Below, one piece after another: positions 1 through 8,580 of a stretch of DNA of 64,000 bases. Below the pieces are notes generated by a model, which was given only the letters and a program-made list of their open reading frames with translations, did no database searches and was not told where the DNA came from. This DNA is from Arthrobacter sp. YD4. GTDB taxonomy: Bacteria > Actinomycetota > Actinomycetes > Actinomycetales > Micrococcaceae. Positions within the stretch are counted from its first letter, which is position 1. Each line of letters opens with the position of its first letter. The stretch lies in NCBI RefSeq assembly GCF_030410515.1, contig NZ_JAUHHD010000003.1, positions 1-64,000 on the forward strand, given 5' to 3'. A program made the position numbers and the translations under genes.

Positions 1-1289
1 GCAGTCCAATAAATCGCACCGTTCTCAAACCCCTGCGAAACACCTCCCCGCAACCCGGTCTTCAAACCCGAAACCGACTTACCAAGCCCGGGAGAAACAG
101 CCGCCACATCAGCAATCGCCTTGCTTGCTCCGTAAGGAATTCCCGCATTAGCGAAAGCGACTAAATCTGTGTAGCTGCCGTTCCATACGTTTGAGTCACC
201 GGTAAGCGGACCTGTACTGCTGTACTGCCAGATGCTGTAGTTGGCCCAACTGCCGGACGGCAGAGGCCCCGCATTGTTCGTGAAGGCGCCCGGGTAGGAG
301 GCAACCCACAGCGGGTAGTCGCCGAAGCCGCCGGGGTTTCCAAGGCATTGGTTCCACCAGGATGTGTTGGTGTAGATAACGGGCAATCTCCCCGTCAGCG
401 AGGACATGGTGCTGCCGAAATCTCTGACCCATGAAGAGAGTTGACTGGGTGACATGCCATAACAGGTGTCACCAAAGTAGAACCCGTTGATGGTTTTGTT
501 CTCGTAGGGATTGAACTCAATATCGAGAACAGGCGGAAGGGTGTAGCTATCGGCGCTCCATCCCCCTCCATTCTGAACGAAGTAGCGGGCCTGGTCGGCA
601 CCGGAAGACCAGTTCGGAATGGCGAAATGGTAAGCGCCTCGGATCATGCCTACATTGCGCGCACCTTGATACTGCGATCCAAAAAGACTGTTGGTGAAGT
701 AATTTCCTTCGCTCGCTTTGACATAAGCAAAGCGAGCACCCATGTTCCATTGCTGCTGCCAGTTCACGCTGGTCTGATAGCCGCTGACGTCCAGACCCTG
801 CACGCCAAACGTTGGGCTCCAAGTACCCTCAGTGCTCAGCGACTGGGTGGTGAGGGATTTGGCGCCGGTGGGGGTTGAAGCGACTCGCTTGGAACCCTGA
901 CCCATTTCTGCACCAACGGGGCCGACCGCCGCTGCCATTGCAGCCCGGCCAGAAGCCGAGGAAGGATCCAACACGACCGACGGAGTCGGAGAGGGAGAAA
1001 CCGCTGGCGACGATGTCGCTGTTGCGGAGGGAGATGCCGAGGCAGCGACGGTCGACGTCGGCGCCACCGTGGACCCAGGGGTTGGCGAAGGAGCGGGGGC
1101 CGCCGTCGTCGTGACCGACGGGCTGGGGGTGGGTTCTACCGCAAATGCCGGTGCGGCCTGACAGGCCGTTGCCATGAGGGCAGCAGCTAGCAGCCCGGCT
1201 CCAACCCGGCCGAGAAAGTAATAGGTTGGGGGAAGTGGGGACTGCTGCATGTGCCGCTCCGGTACAACGACACGTTCGAGCCGTGTCAT
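1..1289 (-). CDS. Secreted GH25 lysozyme with C-terminal LGFP-like repeat (3' end outside window)
   Basis: Predicted exported muramidase cleaving peptidoglycan glycan strands. The first 429 residues are visible. A signal peptide/hydrophobic stretch (about 28-50, GAGLLAAALMATACQAAPA) is followed by a Pro/Ser/Thr-rich linker to about 110. The glycoside hydrolase 25 domain spans about 163-370: DVSGYQ (Asp167), KASEGNYF, GAYHFAIP, the catalytic DIE (Asp256, Glu258), IYTNTSWW and LWVASY. After it comes an LGFP-like segment (GLGKSVSG ... GFENGAIYW), a cell-wall-targeting repeat that continues past base 1. The ATG at 1289 is preceded by GGAG. The gene is divergent from the pilus operon. Family assignment is secure; the number of LGFP repeats is unknown. 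Confidence 0.9.
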   Translation of the reverse strand, partial: MTRLERVVVPERHMQQSPLPPTYYFLGRVGAGLLAAALMATACQAAPAFAVEPTPSPSVTTTAAPAPSPTPGSTVAPTSTVAASASPSATATSSPAVSPSPTPSVVLDPSSASGRAAMAAAVGPVGAEMGQGSKRVASTPTGAKSLTTQSLSTEGTWSPTFGVQGLDVSGYQTSVNWQQQWNMGARFAYVKASEGNYFTNSLFGSQYQGARNVGMIRGAYHFAIPNWSSGADQARYFVQNGGGWSADSYTLPPVLDIEFNPYENKTINGFYFGDTCYGMSPSQLSSWVRDFGSTMSSLTGRLPVIYTNTSWWNQCLGNPGGFGDYPLWVASYPGAFTNNAGPLPSGSWANYSIWQYSSTGPLTGDSNVWNGSYTDLVAFANAGIPYGASKAIADVAAVSPGLGKSVSGLKTGLRGGVSQGFENGAIYWT

Positions 1290-1543
1290 GGTGATCTCCG
1301 CCCCTGGGCCAAGCGACCGAGCGCTAACCGGGGACGAGAATGTCTGACTTATCGCGCTCACCCTATCCCGGCAAAACAGCGCCACCAGAGTTTCTCCTGA
1401 TACCTGTGTGAAAATTGTTATAAATCTGCGGGGATTTTTCCACAACCGGGAGAAAATTGGTTGTTCTTATGACCGCCCCACCCTAGGTTTAACCCCAGTT
1501 GCACTGCCCCAGGGGAAGGGGCAGCGGTCATGTTGGGGGCACC

Positions 1544-2767
1544 GTGGAAGCTGTGCGCATCGTCGAGGACGAGGTCCGGGAACTGATCCGGCGTCGCGGG
1601 CTTGACCCGCTGCGGCAGACCGTCGAAGTAAGACGCTTGGTCGACGACGCTGTCCTTGACTATGACGAGCGGGCCCTCCTGGCCCCGTTGCCTCCCATCG
1701 GTCCCTTGGACACGGCACGTCGCTTTGTCTTCGACGCCGTCGCCGGGTTCGGGCCGTTGCAGCCCCTTCTGGATGACCCGGCGATCGAGGAAATCTGGCT
1801 GAATGCCCCGAACGAGATTTTCGTAGCCCGCAATGGCGAGTCGGAGCTGACGTCCGCGGCCCTGACCGAGCAACAGGTCCACGATCTGGTCGAGCGCATG
1901 CTCAAAAGCTCCGGTCGCCGTCTCGACCTCTCTTCGCCCTTCGTTGACGCCTCCCTTCCGGACGGTTCCAGGCTGCACGTCGTCATCCCGGACGTGACAC
2001 GGCGCCACTGGGCCATCAACATTCGCAAGTTCGTCGTGAAGGCCAGCAGGCTGGAGCACCTCGTGGAGCTGGGCACCCTCACGCCGCAAGCAGCGCGTTT
2101 CCTTGGAGCGGCCGTCGCCAGCGGGCTGAACATCCTCGTCTCTGGAGCCACGCAGGCAGGCAAGACAACAATGCTGAACTGTCTCGCGGCCAGCATCGGC
2201 ACCCGGGAGCGCGTGGTCACCGTAGAGGAGATCTTCGAATTGAAGTTCCTTCTCCGCGACGTCGTCGGGCTCCAGTGCCGGCAACCAAACCTCGAAGGCG
2301 AAGGCGAAATCCCGCTCCGCCGCCTTGTAAAGGAGGCGCTCCGGATGCGCCCTGACCGCTTGGTGGTTGGCGAGGTCCGCGAGGCTGAGAGCCTGGACAT
2401 GCTCATCGCCTTGAATTCTGGCCTTCCCGGGATGTGCACCGTCCACGCAAACTCCGCCCACGACGCGGTGACGAAGATCTGCACCCTGCCGCTGCTGGCC
2501 GGCGAAAACATCTCCAGCGACTTCGTCGTCCCCACCGTCGCGTCCTGCATCGACCTCGTCGTCCACTGCAGCCGGCACGCGAACGGCCGCCGGCAAGTTA
2601 CGGAGATCCTCGCTCTGGGCCGGAGGGTCGAGAACGGGGTCATCGAGTCCTCAATGGTGTTCGAGCTCGACGGCGGCCAGCTGGCCGCCCGGGCGAACTC
2701 GATGCCGGCGGCCGAGAAATTCGCTCGCGCCGGATACGACGTCGCTGCACTGCTGGAGTCACACTGA
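1544..2767 (+). CDS. tadA: TadA/CpaF-family pilus secretion ATPase
   Basis: Cytoplasmic ATPase expected to power assembly of a Flp/Tad-type pilus. 407 residues from GTG 1544, which has a G-rich ribosome site (TTGGGGG) just upstream; an ATG at 1499 is in frame but lacks one. Seen: the CpaF N-domain (GFGPLQPLLDDPAIEEIWLN), Walker A as GATQAGKTT (about residue 201), the Asp-box region VTVEEIFELK, Walker B-like RLVVGEVRE and the His-box CTVHANS. The Walker A is unusual (TQA where TGS is common) but retains GKT. First gene of a tightly overlapping operon; its stop overlaps the next start (TGATG). No TadZ or prepilin peptidase gene lies beside it. Confidence 0.93.
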   Translation: MEAVRIVEDEVRELIRRRGLDPLRQTVEVRRLVDDAVLDYDERALLAPLPPIGPLDTARRFVFDAVAGFGPLQPLLDDPAIEEIWLNAPNEIFVARNGESELTSAALTEQQVHDLVERMLKSSGRRLDLSSPFVDASLPDGSRLHVVIPDVTRRHWAINIRKFVVKASRLEHLVELGTLTPQAARFLGAAVASGLNILVSGATQAGKTTMLNCLAASIGTRERVVTVEEIFELKFLLRDVVGLQCRQPNLEGEGEIPLRRLVKEALRMRPDRLVVGEVREAESLDMLIALNSGLPGMCTVHANSAHDAVTKICTLPLLAGENISSDFVVPTVASCIDLVVHCSRHANGRRQVTEILALGRRVENGVIESSMVFELDGGQLAARANSMPAAEKFARAGYDVAALLESH

Positions 2768-3621
2768 TGGCGCCGCTGCTTGGGCTGCTCGGGGGAGTGG
2801 GGCTGCTGCTTATCTGGTGGTCGGCCTGGGAGCAGCCACCCCGGGCGCCACGGCCTCCGAAAGTGAACCGCCTTGATGACCTGCTGCGCACCGCGGGCAT
2901 CGAAAAGGTCAGCAGGGTCGGACTCCTGGCGACATGCCTCGGCGTCGGAGGTTTCGTGTCCTTGCTCTTCTTCGCCGGCACCCGGTCGTGGCCCATCTCC
3001 TGTTGCTTCGGGCTGTTCGGAGGATGGCTGCCGTTGGGCGCCGTCAGGTGGCGGGCACGAAAACGGACGGCCGTGCTCCGGGAGCTGTGGCCCGACGTCG
3101 TGGACCACCTGCGATCGGCGATCCGCGCTGGGCTGTCGCTCCCCGAGGCCCTGATCCAGCTCGGCGACAAGGGGCCATCGGAGCTGCGCCCGCTGTTCCG
3201 GGACTTCGGCGCCGACTACCGGTCCGGTGGCCGCTTCGACCCCGCACTGAACCGGCTCAAGGAACGGCTCGCCGACCCCGTCGCCGACCGCATCGTGGAA
3301 GCCCTGCGCCTCACCCGCGAAGTGGGCGGCTCAGATCTGGGACGGTTACTCGGCACCCTCGCGGACTTCCTGCGCGAGAACGCCCGCACCCGTAGCGAAC
3401 TGGAGGCGCGCCAGTCCTGGACCGTCAACGCAGCCAGACTCGCCGTCGCGGCACCCTGGATTGTGCTCGTCCTGCTCGCCAGCCGGCCCGAAGCGGTCGC
3501 CGCCTACAACACGGCCGTCGGCGCCGCCGTGCTGGTCGGAGGCCTTGTGGTCTCGCTCATCTGTTACACACTCATGCTCCGGATTGGCGCCCTGCCGCAG
3601 GACGAACGGGTGCTCCGATGA
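2767..3621 (+). CDS. tadB: TadB-like pilus assembly membrane protein (T2SSF domain)
   Basis: Inner-membrane platform protein of the Tad pilus machine. 284 residues. Two hydrophobic segments near the N-terminus (LLGLLGGVGLLLIWW and LLATCLGVGGFVSLLFFAG) precede a T2SSF cytoplasmic domain with RAGLSLPEAL, GGRFDPALNRL and TREVGGSDLGRLLGTLADFLREN; two more hydrophobic segments close the protein. The ATG is chosen because it overlaps the TadA stop by one base, typical of coupled translation. Its own stop overlaps the next gene by 4 bp (ATGA). TadB versus TadC naming follows operon order. Confidence 0.88.
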   Translation: MAPLLGLLGGVGLLLIWWSAWEQPPRAPRPPKVNRLDDLLRTAGIEKVSRVGLLATCLGVGGFVSLLFFAGTRSWPISCCFGLFGGWLPLGAVRWRARKRTAVLRELWPDVVDHLRSAIRAGLSLPEALIQLGDKGPSELRPLFRDFGADYRSGGRFDPALNRLKERLADPVADRIVEALRLTREVGGSDLGRLLGTLADFLRENARTRSELEARQSWTVNAARLAVAAPWIVLVLLASRPEAVAAYNTAVGAAVLVGGLVVSLICYTLMLRIGALPQDERVLR

Positions 3622-4559
3622 GCGCGCTGCTGGCCTCCGCGGCGGCCTGTGGTGCCGTGCTGGGAGCCGCGCTGTGGCTGGTGCTTGCACGCCTGCCGTT
3701 CATGAGGCCGGTCAGCTTCACAGAACGGATCGCCCCGCAACTGCGGTCTTACAGCGTGCAATCCCGGCTGCTGCACGAGGCACCCCGGAACCTCACTCCC
3801 TTCGGGCCCTTGGAGCGCATCATACGGCCCGTCCTCGGCGACTGGATGCGGGCTCTGGGCCGGCTCAACCCTGGCACGACGGCGCTGAACCGCAGGTTGG
3901 TTCGTGCCGGGAGTGAGAAGACCGCCGTCGAATTTCGCGCGGAACAGCTGCTGTGGGCCGCCGGAGGATTCCTGGGTGCGGTGGCCATAGTCCTGATGAG
4001 TGGTCTGTCCGTGCGGCTCAACCCGCTCTTCGCTGTCCTGATCGTCGTCGCCGCGGGTCTGGCCGGCTTCATGCTCCGGGACTATGCACTCGGTGCCCGC
4101 ATCAAGAAACGGGAGGCCCGCATGATGGCGGAGTTCCCAAGCGTCGCCGAGCTGATGGCCCTGGCCGTGAGCGCCGGAGAGAGCGCCACCGGGGCGCTGG
4201 ACCGCGTCTGCCGCCGCACCCAGGGGGAACTGGCCATGGAGTTCGGCCTGGTGCTCGCCTCTACCAGGGCCGGCCAGCCGCTGGTGGAAGCCCTGCAGGA
4301 CTTTTCCGCCCGGACCAACCTGGCCCCGCTGGTGCGCTTCGTCGACGGACTCATCGTCGCGGTGGAACGGGGCACGCCGCTGGCGGAAATCCTCCGGGCG
4401 CAGGCCCAGGACGTTCGGGACGCCGCAAAGCGCGACCTCATGGAATCTGCAGGCAAAAAGGAGATCGGGATGATGGTCCCACTCGTCTTCGGCGTGTTGC
4501 CCCTGACGGTCGTCTTCGCCGTTTTCCCGGGCCTGGCTGCCATCACCCTAGGCCTCTGA
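3618..4559 (+). CDS. tadC: TadC-like pilus assembly membrane protein (T2SSF domain)
   Basis: Second platform protein of the Tad machine. 313 residues. N-terminal hydrophobic segment (ALLASAAACGAVLGAALWLVL), a central pair (WAAGGFLGAVAIVLMSGL and FAVLIVVAAGLAGFML), then the T2SSF domain with MAEFPSVAELMALAVSAGES and LVEALQDFSARTNLAPLVRFVDGLIVAVERGTPL, the KKEIGMMVPLVFGVLPLTV segment, and a C-terminal hydrophobic end. Overlaps tadB by 4 bp. The pair of T2SSF proteins after a CpaF ATPase is the standard actinobacterial Tad arrangement. Confidence 0.88.
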   Translation: MSALLASAAACGAVLGAALWLVLARLPFMRPVSFTERIAPQLRSYSVQSRLLHEAPRNLTPFGPLERIIRPVLGDWMRALGRLNPGTTALNRRLVRAGSEKTAVEFRAEQLLWAAGGFLGAVAIVLMSGLSVRLNPLFAVLIVVAAGLAGFMLRDYALGARIKKREARMMAEFPSVAELMALAVSAGESATGALDRVCRRTQGELAMEFGLVLASTRAGQPLVEALQDFSARTNLAPLVRFVDGLIVAVERGTPLAEILRAQAQDVRDAAKRDLMESAGKKEIGMMVPLVFGVLPLTVVFAVFPGLAAITLGL

Positions 4560-4628
4560 CGGGCGAGCCCGCCCACGAATCGAATGAACATCAAAAGCGT
4601 CAGCAGCACAAGAAAAAAGGGGAATCAC

Positions 4629-4880
4629 ATGGCTACTCCAACATATCCGGCCCGCGTCATGAACAGGCTGCTTTTCGCGCTCCTCTGGTGCGCGGGTGCG
4701 GCGCCTGGGGAGCGTCACAAGGGCAAAATGGCTGGAGACGACCCGCGGGAAAGGGGTGACGTCCCCGGCTGGGTGATGATCACGCTGATGTCTGCCGTCC
4801 TGGTCGCCGCCCTCCTCGCGATCGCCGGGCCGGCACTCGAGGGTCTCTTCAACCAGGCGATGCAGAAGGTCGGGCAATAG
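4629..4880 (+). CDS. Small Flp-pilin-like membrane peptide
   Basis: Candidate pilin subunit of the Tad system. 83 residues from ATG 4629, which has a good ribosome site (AAGGGGAA); an in-frame ATG at 4584 has none. Seen: a charged stretch (DDPRERGDVPGW), then one hydrophobic helix (VMITLMSAVLVAALLAIAGPAL) and a short amphipathic tail (EGLFNQAMQKVGQ). The charged-then-hydrophobic layout and the position after tadC fit a Flp/type IVb pilin, but the classic G/ALEY processing motif is absent, so cleavage by a prepilin peptidase is uncertain. Confidence 0.7.
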   Translation: MATPTYPARVMNRLLFALLWCAGAAPGERHKGKMAGDDPRERGDVPGWVMITLMSAVLVAALLAIAGPALEGLFNQAMQKVGQ

Positions 4881-4886
4881 GCGGTG

Positions 4887-5396
4887 ATGCGCGTACCGGC
4901 AGGTGATCTGGCGCGGGCGCCCGACGGCGAGGGCGGACGCGCCGACGGCGGCAGGGTCACGGCCCGACGGAGCATACTTCCTCGCTGCGCCCTCGGTCAC
5001 TGCACGGGCCAGCCACCCCGGACCCACCACCCCGAGCGGGGTGCCGCCGTGGTCGACTTCGTGATGGTCGGCGCTCTTGCAACGGTGTTCTTCCTGGCTA
5101 TCGTCCAGCTCGCGCTCGTTCTGCACGTCCGGAACACCCTGATTGACGCCGCTGCCTCCGGGGCGCGATACGGCACGCTCGCCGACCGGGGCGCTGGTGA
5201 CGCTAGGGAGCGCACGACGCAGCTGATCGGCGCCGCATTGAGCGCTGACTTCGCCCGCGATGTCAGCACGGGTGAGGCCAGCTACGGTGGAATCCGCACC
5301 CTTGAGGTGACCGTCCGTGCCCCGCTGCCAGTCATCGGCCTGATCGGTCCGACCGGCGTGCTGGAGGTGAAGGGCCATGCCGCCTTCCAGCCCTGA
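4887..5396 (+). CDS. TadE-like pilus-associated protein
   Basis: Putative minor pseudopilin. About 169 residues from ATG 4887 (a GTG at 4884 is equally possible). An N-terminal region rich in Gly/Arg precedes ERGAAVVDFVMVGALATVFFLAIVQLALVLHVRNTLIDAAASGARYGTL, the diagnostic TadE segment: acidic residue, one transmembrane helix, then AA.GARYG. A beta-rich tail (RTLEVTVRAPLPVIGLIGPTG, VKGHAAFQP) follows. The long N-terminus before the RGAAVVDF motif is unusual for TadE and would have to be cytoplasmic or removed. Overlaps the next gene by 20 bp. Confidence 0.85.
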   Translation: MRVPAGDLARAPDGEGGRADGGRVTARRSILPRCALGHCTGQPPRTHHPERGAAVVDFVMVGALATVFFLAIVQLALVLHVRNTLIDAAASGARYGTLADRGAGDARERTTQLIGAALSADFARDVSTGEASYGGIRTLEVTVRAPLPVIGLIGPTGVLEVKGHAAFQP

Positions 5397-5895
5397 ACCC
5401 CCGGGAGTCCCGGACCCTGTGCCCCCGGGTGTCCCTGACCTCGGCCGCCCGGACGTCCCGGACCCCGACACCGCGGGGACCAACCCGGAACAGGGGAGCG
5501 CCGTCGTCGAGTTCACCTTTCTTGCGCTGCTCCTCATGGTCCCGGTGGTGTACTTCATCATCACGTTGGGCCAATTGCAGGGCGGGTCGTTCGCCGTGGC
5601 CGGGGCCGCGGACCAGGCGGCCAAGGTCTTCGTTGCCCAGGCCGACGCCGGCGCGGGGCGCGCCGCCGCGGAACAGGCCGTCCAACTCGCGCTTGCCGAC
5701 TACGGGCAGCCCGCGGGCAATGCCACCCTGGAAACCGCGTGCAGTTCCCCAGACTGCACCGCCGCCGGATCAGCCGTGACGGTTACGGTCCGGCTCACCG
5801 TCCCACTTCCGTTCGTGCCGTTCGGCGAGGCCCTGCGGCTCGACGCCGGACACCTGAGCGCCACCTCCACCCAGATCGTCGGGCGGTTCCGCTGA
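5377..5895 (+). CDS. TadE-like protein with Pro-rich N-terminus
   Basis: Second putative minor pseudopilin, 172 residues. The first 40 residues carry tandem PGVPDP-like units (PPGVPDP, PPGVPDL, RPDVPDP) that look like a disordered spacer. Then EQGSAVVEFTFLALLLMVPVVYFIITLGQLQGGSFAVAGAADQAAK, the TadE motif with Glu at the predicted processing site, and a C-terminal beta domain with two Cys (ETACSSPDC) and the TVTVRLTVPLPFVPF strand region. Starts inside the upstream tadE-like gene and overlaps the next start by one base. Confidence 0.85.
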   Translation: MPPSSPEPPGVPDPVPPGVPDLGRPDVPDPDTAGTNPEQGSAVVEFTFLALLLMVPVVYFIITLGQLQGGSFAVAGAADQAAKVFVAQADAGAGRAAAEQAVQLALADYGQPAGNATLETACSSPDCTAAGSAVTVTVRLTVPLPFVPFGEALRLDAGHLSATSTQIVGRFR

Positions 5896-6377
5896 TGGCA
5901 CCGCGGACAGGAAGCAGAAGGCAGACAACCCGACAGCCGGAGGACGCCGGAGAGTCCGGCCAGCTGATGGTCCTGATTATTGGCTATGTCCTGATCGCCC
6001 TGCTGATCGTCACCGTGGTCGCCGCGGCCTCCAGCGTGTACCTCGAACACAAGAAGCTGCTCTCCCTCGCCGACGGCGCGTCGATCGCCGCGGCGGACAG
6101 CTTCACCCTGGGCCAGATCGACGGCAGCTCCGGCACACCCACCGCCATCCTCAGCGCTCCCCGCGTCCGCGGCACCACCCTCGACTACCTCACCCGCGAC
6201 GGCGCCTACGCCCGCTTCAGCGACCTGGCCGTCGCGCCGGCGACCGGCAGCCCCGACGGGGCCACCGCCGTCGTGGTCCTCAGCGCCGCGGTGCACCCGC
6301 CGATCGTGAATTTCCTGGTCCCCGACGGCATCAGGATCGAGGCGACGTCGACGGCGCGGTCCCGGCTGACGCGCTGA
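5895..6377 (+). CDS. TadG-like pilus assembly / Rv3654c-like protein
   Basis: Last gene of the Tad operon, 160 residues. Seen: a basic N-terminus, SGQLMVLIIGYVLIALLIVTVVAAASSVYLEHKKLLSLADGASIAAADSF (one transmembrane helix followed by the AD.AA..AA motif of Tad-associated G-like proteins), and a C-terminal beta region (AVVVLSAAVHPPIVNFLVP). The ATG overlaps the preceding stop (TGATG); longer upstream reading is in frame but lies inside the previous gene. Its role in pilus biogenesis is inferred from family and context. Confidence 0.82.
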   Translation: MAPRTGSRRQTTRQPEDAGESGQLMVLIIGYVLIALLIVTVVAAASSVYLEHKKLLSLADGASIAAADSFTLGQIDGSSGTPTAILSAPRVRGTTLDYLTRDGAYARFSDLAVAPATGSPDGATAVVVLSAAVHPPIVNFLVPDGIRIEATSTARSRLTR

Positions 6378-6390
6378 CTCGCAACCGGGG

Positions 6391-6396
6391 TAGGCT
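6391..6396 (+). promoter_or_regulatory. Candidate -10 (TAGGCT) of prfB
   Basis: TAGGCT ends 9 nt before the prfB ATG, so the transcript would be leaderless or carry only a few leader bases. No Shine-Dalgarno sequence is seen before the start. Confidence 0.45.
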
Positions 6397-6405
6397 TGAA
6401 AAACC

Positions 6406-7521
6406 ATGGCAAACATTGATTTTCCCGCTGAAATCCGCGCGCTGCGCGCCACCTACGCCTCGATCGAGAACGTCTCCAATGTCGAGGCGCTCAAGGAGGA
6501 CATCGCCGAACTGAGCGAGCGCGCCGGCGAGCCGAATCTCTGGGACGATCCCTCCGCCGCACAGGTCATCACCTCGAAGCTCTCGCACAAGCAGTCCGAA
6601 CTCGAGCGCCTTAACAAGCTTGCGGCCCGCATCGATGACCTCGAGGTGCTCGTGGAGCTCGGCCAGGACGAGGGCGACGAGGATTCCATGGGGGAGGCCG
6701 CCGCGGAGCTCGAATCCGTCCGAAAGGCGCTCGCCGACCTCGAGGTGGTCACCCTCCTCTCCGGCGAGTTCGACGAACGCGAAGCCGTGGTGACCATCCG
6801 GGCCGGCGCCGGCGGCGTGGACGCCGCGGACTTCGCCGAGATGCTGCTGCGGATGTACCTGCGCTGGGCCGAACGCCACGGCTACCCGACCACCATCATG
6901 GACACCTCCTACGCCGAGGAGGCCGGCCTGAAGTCGGCCACCTTCGAGGTCAAGGCGCCCTACGCCTTCGGCACGCTCAGCGTCGAGGCGGGCACCCACC
7001 GCCTGGTCCGGATCAGCCCCTTCGACAACCAGGGCCGCCGCCAGACCTCCTTCGCCGCCGTCGAGGTCATCCCGCTGATCGAATCCACCGACTCGATCGA
7101 GATCCCGGACAACGAGATCCGCGTGGACGTCTTCCGCTCCTCTGGCCCCGGCGGACAGTCGGTCAACACCACCGACTCCGCGGTACGCCTGACCCACATC
7201 CCCACCGGCACCGTCGTCTCGATGCAGAACGAGAAGTCCCAGCTGCAGAACCGCGCCGCCGCCATGCGCGTCCTCCAGTCCCGCCTGCTGCTGCTGAAGA
7301 AGGAGCAGGAGGACGCCGAAAAGAAGGCCTTCGCCGGCGACGTCAAGGCTTCCTGGGGCGACCAGATGCGCTCCTACGTCCTCAACCCGTACCAGATGGT
7401 CAAGGACCTGCGCACCGAACACGAGGTGGGCAACACCTCGGCCGTGTTCGACGGCGAGATCGACGACTTCATCGACGCCGGCATCCGCTGGCGCACCGAC
7501 AACCGCAACGCGGAGAAGTAA
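6406..7521 (+). CDS. prfB: Peptide chain release factor 2
   Basis: Terminates translation at UGA/UAA on the ribosome. 371 residues, full length. Seen: the SPF codon-recognition tripeptide ([15 protein letters not shown]) and the GGQ catalytic loop ([20 protein letters not shown]). The frame is continuous through the N-terminus, so the programmed +1 frameshift that autoregulates prfB in many bacteria is absent. A TAGGCT hexamer ends 9 nt before the ATG. Sits between the Tad operon and ftsEX. Confidence 0.97.
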   Translation: MANIDFPAEIRALRATYASIENVSNVEALKEDIAELSERAGEPNLWDDPSAAQVITSKLSHKQSELERLNKLAARIDDLEVLVELGQDEGDEDSMGEAAAELESVRKALADLEVVTLLSGEFDEREAVVTIRAGAGGVDAADFAEMLLRMYLRWAERHGYPTTIMDTSYAEEAGLKSATFEVKAPYAFGTLSVEAGTHRLVRISPFDNQGRRQTSFAAVEVIPLIESTDSIEIPDNEIRVDVFRSSGPGGQSVNTTDSAVRLTHIPTGTVVSMQNEKSQLQNRAAAMRVLQSRLLLLKKEQEDAEKKAFAGDVKASWGDQMRSYVLNPYQMVKDLRTEHEVGNTSAVFDGEIDDFIDAGIRWRTDNRNAEK

Positions 7522-7664
7522 ACCCCCGGGAAGCGACGCCGCCCAACCGGACCAGCGCCCGCCACCCGTCCCGCGCCCTCCGCCCGTCCCGCGCCGGCAG
7601 ACCAGGCAGCCCAATTTCCCGCGACACGCCACCACCCTCCGGCCGGCGCGCCGGGGCCGGTGCG

Positions 7665-7670
7665 TATAGT
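7665..7670 (+). promoter_or_regulatory. Candidate -10 (TATAGT) upstream of ftsE
   Basis: TATAGT lies about 100 bp before ftsE in a Pro-codon-like GC-rich gap and would give a leader of roughly 90 nt. No convincing -35 was found. A second possibility is TACATA at 7757-7762, 5 nt before the ATG. Confidence 0.35.
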
Positions 7671-7767
7671 CGGAGGGCCGGTGCCCTATTTCCCCCAAAA
7701 GAAAGCCCGCGCCCCGGCGGCAGAACTGGTCTGAAAGATGCCCGGCTCCTGCTGGGTACATAGGGTC

Positions 7768-8580
7768 ATGATCCGCTTCGAAAATGTCACCAAGGTCTAC
7801 GACCAGAAGGCGCGGCCGGCGCTGGATTCGATCAACCTTGAGATCGACCGGGGAGAGTTCGCCTTCCTCGTGGGGGCCTCCGGCTCCGGCAAGTCCACCT
7901 TCCTGCGCCTGGTCCTCAAGGAGGACCGGGCCTCCTCCGGCGCGGTCTACGTCGCCGGCCAGAACGTGGCCCGGATTTCCAGCTGGCGGGTGCCGCGGCT
8001 TCGCCGGGGGATCGGCGTCGTCTTCCAGGACTTCCGCCTGCTGCCGCAAAAAACCGTCTTCGCCAACGTCGCCTTTGCCATGCAGGTGATCGGCCGCAGC
8101 CGCAGCGTCATCCGCGAAACCGTGCCCGAGGTCCTCAAAACCGTTGGCCTCGAGGGCAAGGAAAACCGCCTCCCGCATGAGCTTTCCGGCGGCGAGCAGC
8201 AGCGCGTGGCAATCGCCCGCGCCGTCGTGAACCGCCCCGGCATCCTGCTGGCCGACGAACCCACCGGCAACCTGGACCCCACCACCTCCATGGGCATCAT
8301 GGGCGTGCTGGACAAGATCAACCAAAACGGCACCACCGTGGTGATGGCCACCCACGACGACGACATCGTCAACGAGATGCGCAAGCGCGTCGTCGAACTC
8401 CGCAACGGCAAGGTCATCCGTGATGAGGCCCGTGCCCTTTACACCTCGATGATCCCCACGGTGGGCCAGGCCCGCCGGGCCCGCGACGCCGGCGGCCGGG
8501 ACGAGGGCGGGACACCGGACGGCGGCACGGCCGGCAACATCACGGCCAAGGCCGACGACGCCGGGGAGGTCCAGCTGTGA
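7768..8580 (+). CDS. ftsE: Cell-division ABC ATPase FtsE
   Basis: ATPase partner of FtsX at the divisome; ATP hydrolysis is transmitted to periplasmic or extracellular peptidoglycan hydrolases. 270 residues, with Walker [10 protein letters not shown], signature [15 protein letters not shown] and Walker [14 protein letters not shown]. The C-terminal 45 residues after ALYTSM are Gly/Ala/Asp-rich and probably disordered. ATG 7768 is chosen because alignment-typical [11 protein letters not shown] begins there. Overlaps ftsX by 4 bp. Confidence 0.96.
   Translation: MIRFENVTKVYDQKARPALDSINLEIDRGEFAFLVGASGSGKSTFLRLVLKEDRASSGAVYVAGQNVARISSWRVPRLRRGIGVVFQDFRLLPQKTVFANVAFAMQVIGRSRSVIRETVPEVLKTVGLEGKENRLPHELSGGEQQRVAIARAVVNRPGILLADEPTGNLDPTTSMGIMGVLDKINQNGTTVVMATHDDDIVNEMRKRVVELRNGKVIRDEARALYTSMIPTVGQARRARDAGGRDEGGTPDGGTAGNITAKADDAGEVQL

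Noticed and set aside
7522..7660. GC-rich gap after prfB as a structured RNA
   Set aside because: Contains only imperfect CCGCCC-type tracts with no stable nested pairing or conserved motif that I can recognise.
6331..8355. A 674-codon minus-strand frame across prfB and ftsE
   Set aside because: Covers two recognisable genes on the other strand and has only Gly/Val/Asp-rich, domain-free sequence.
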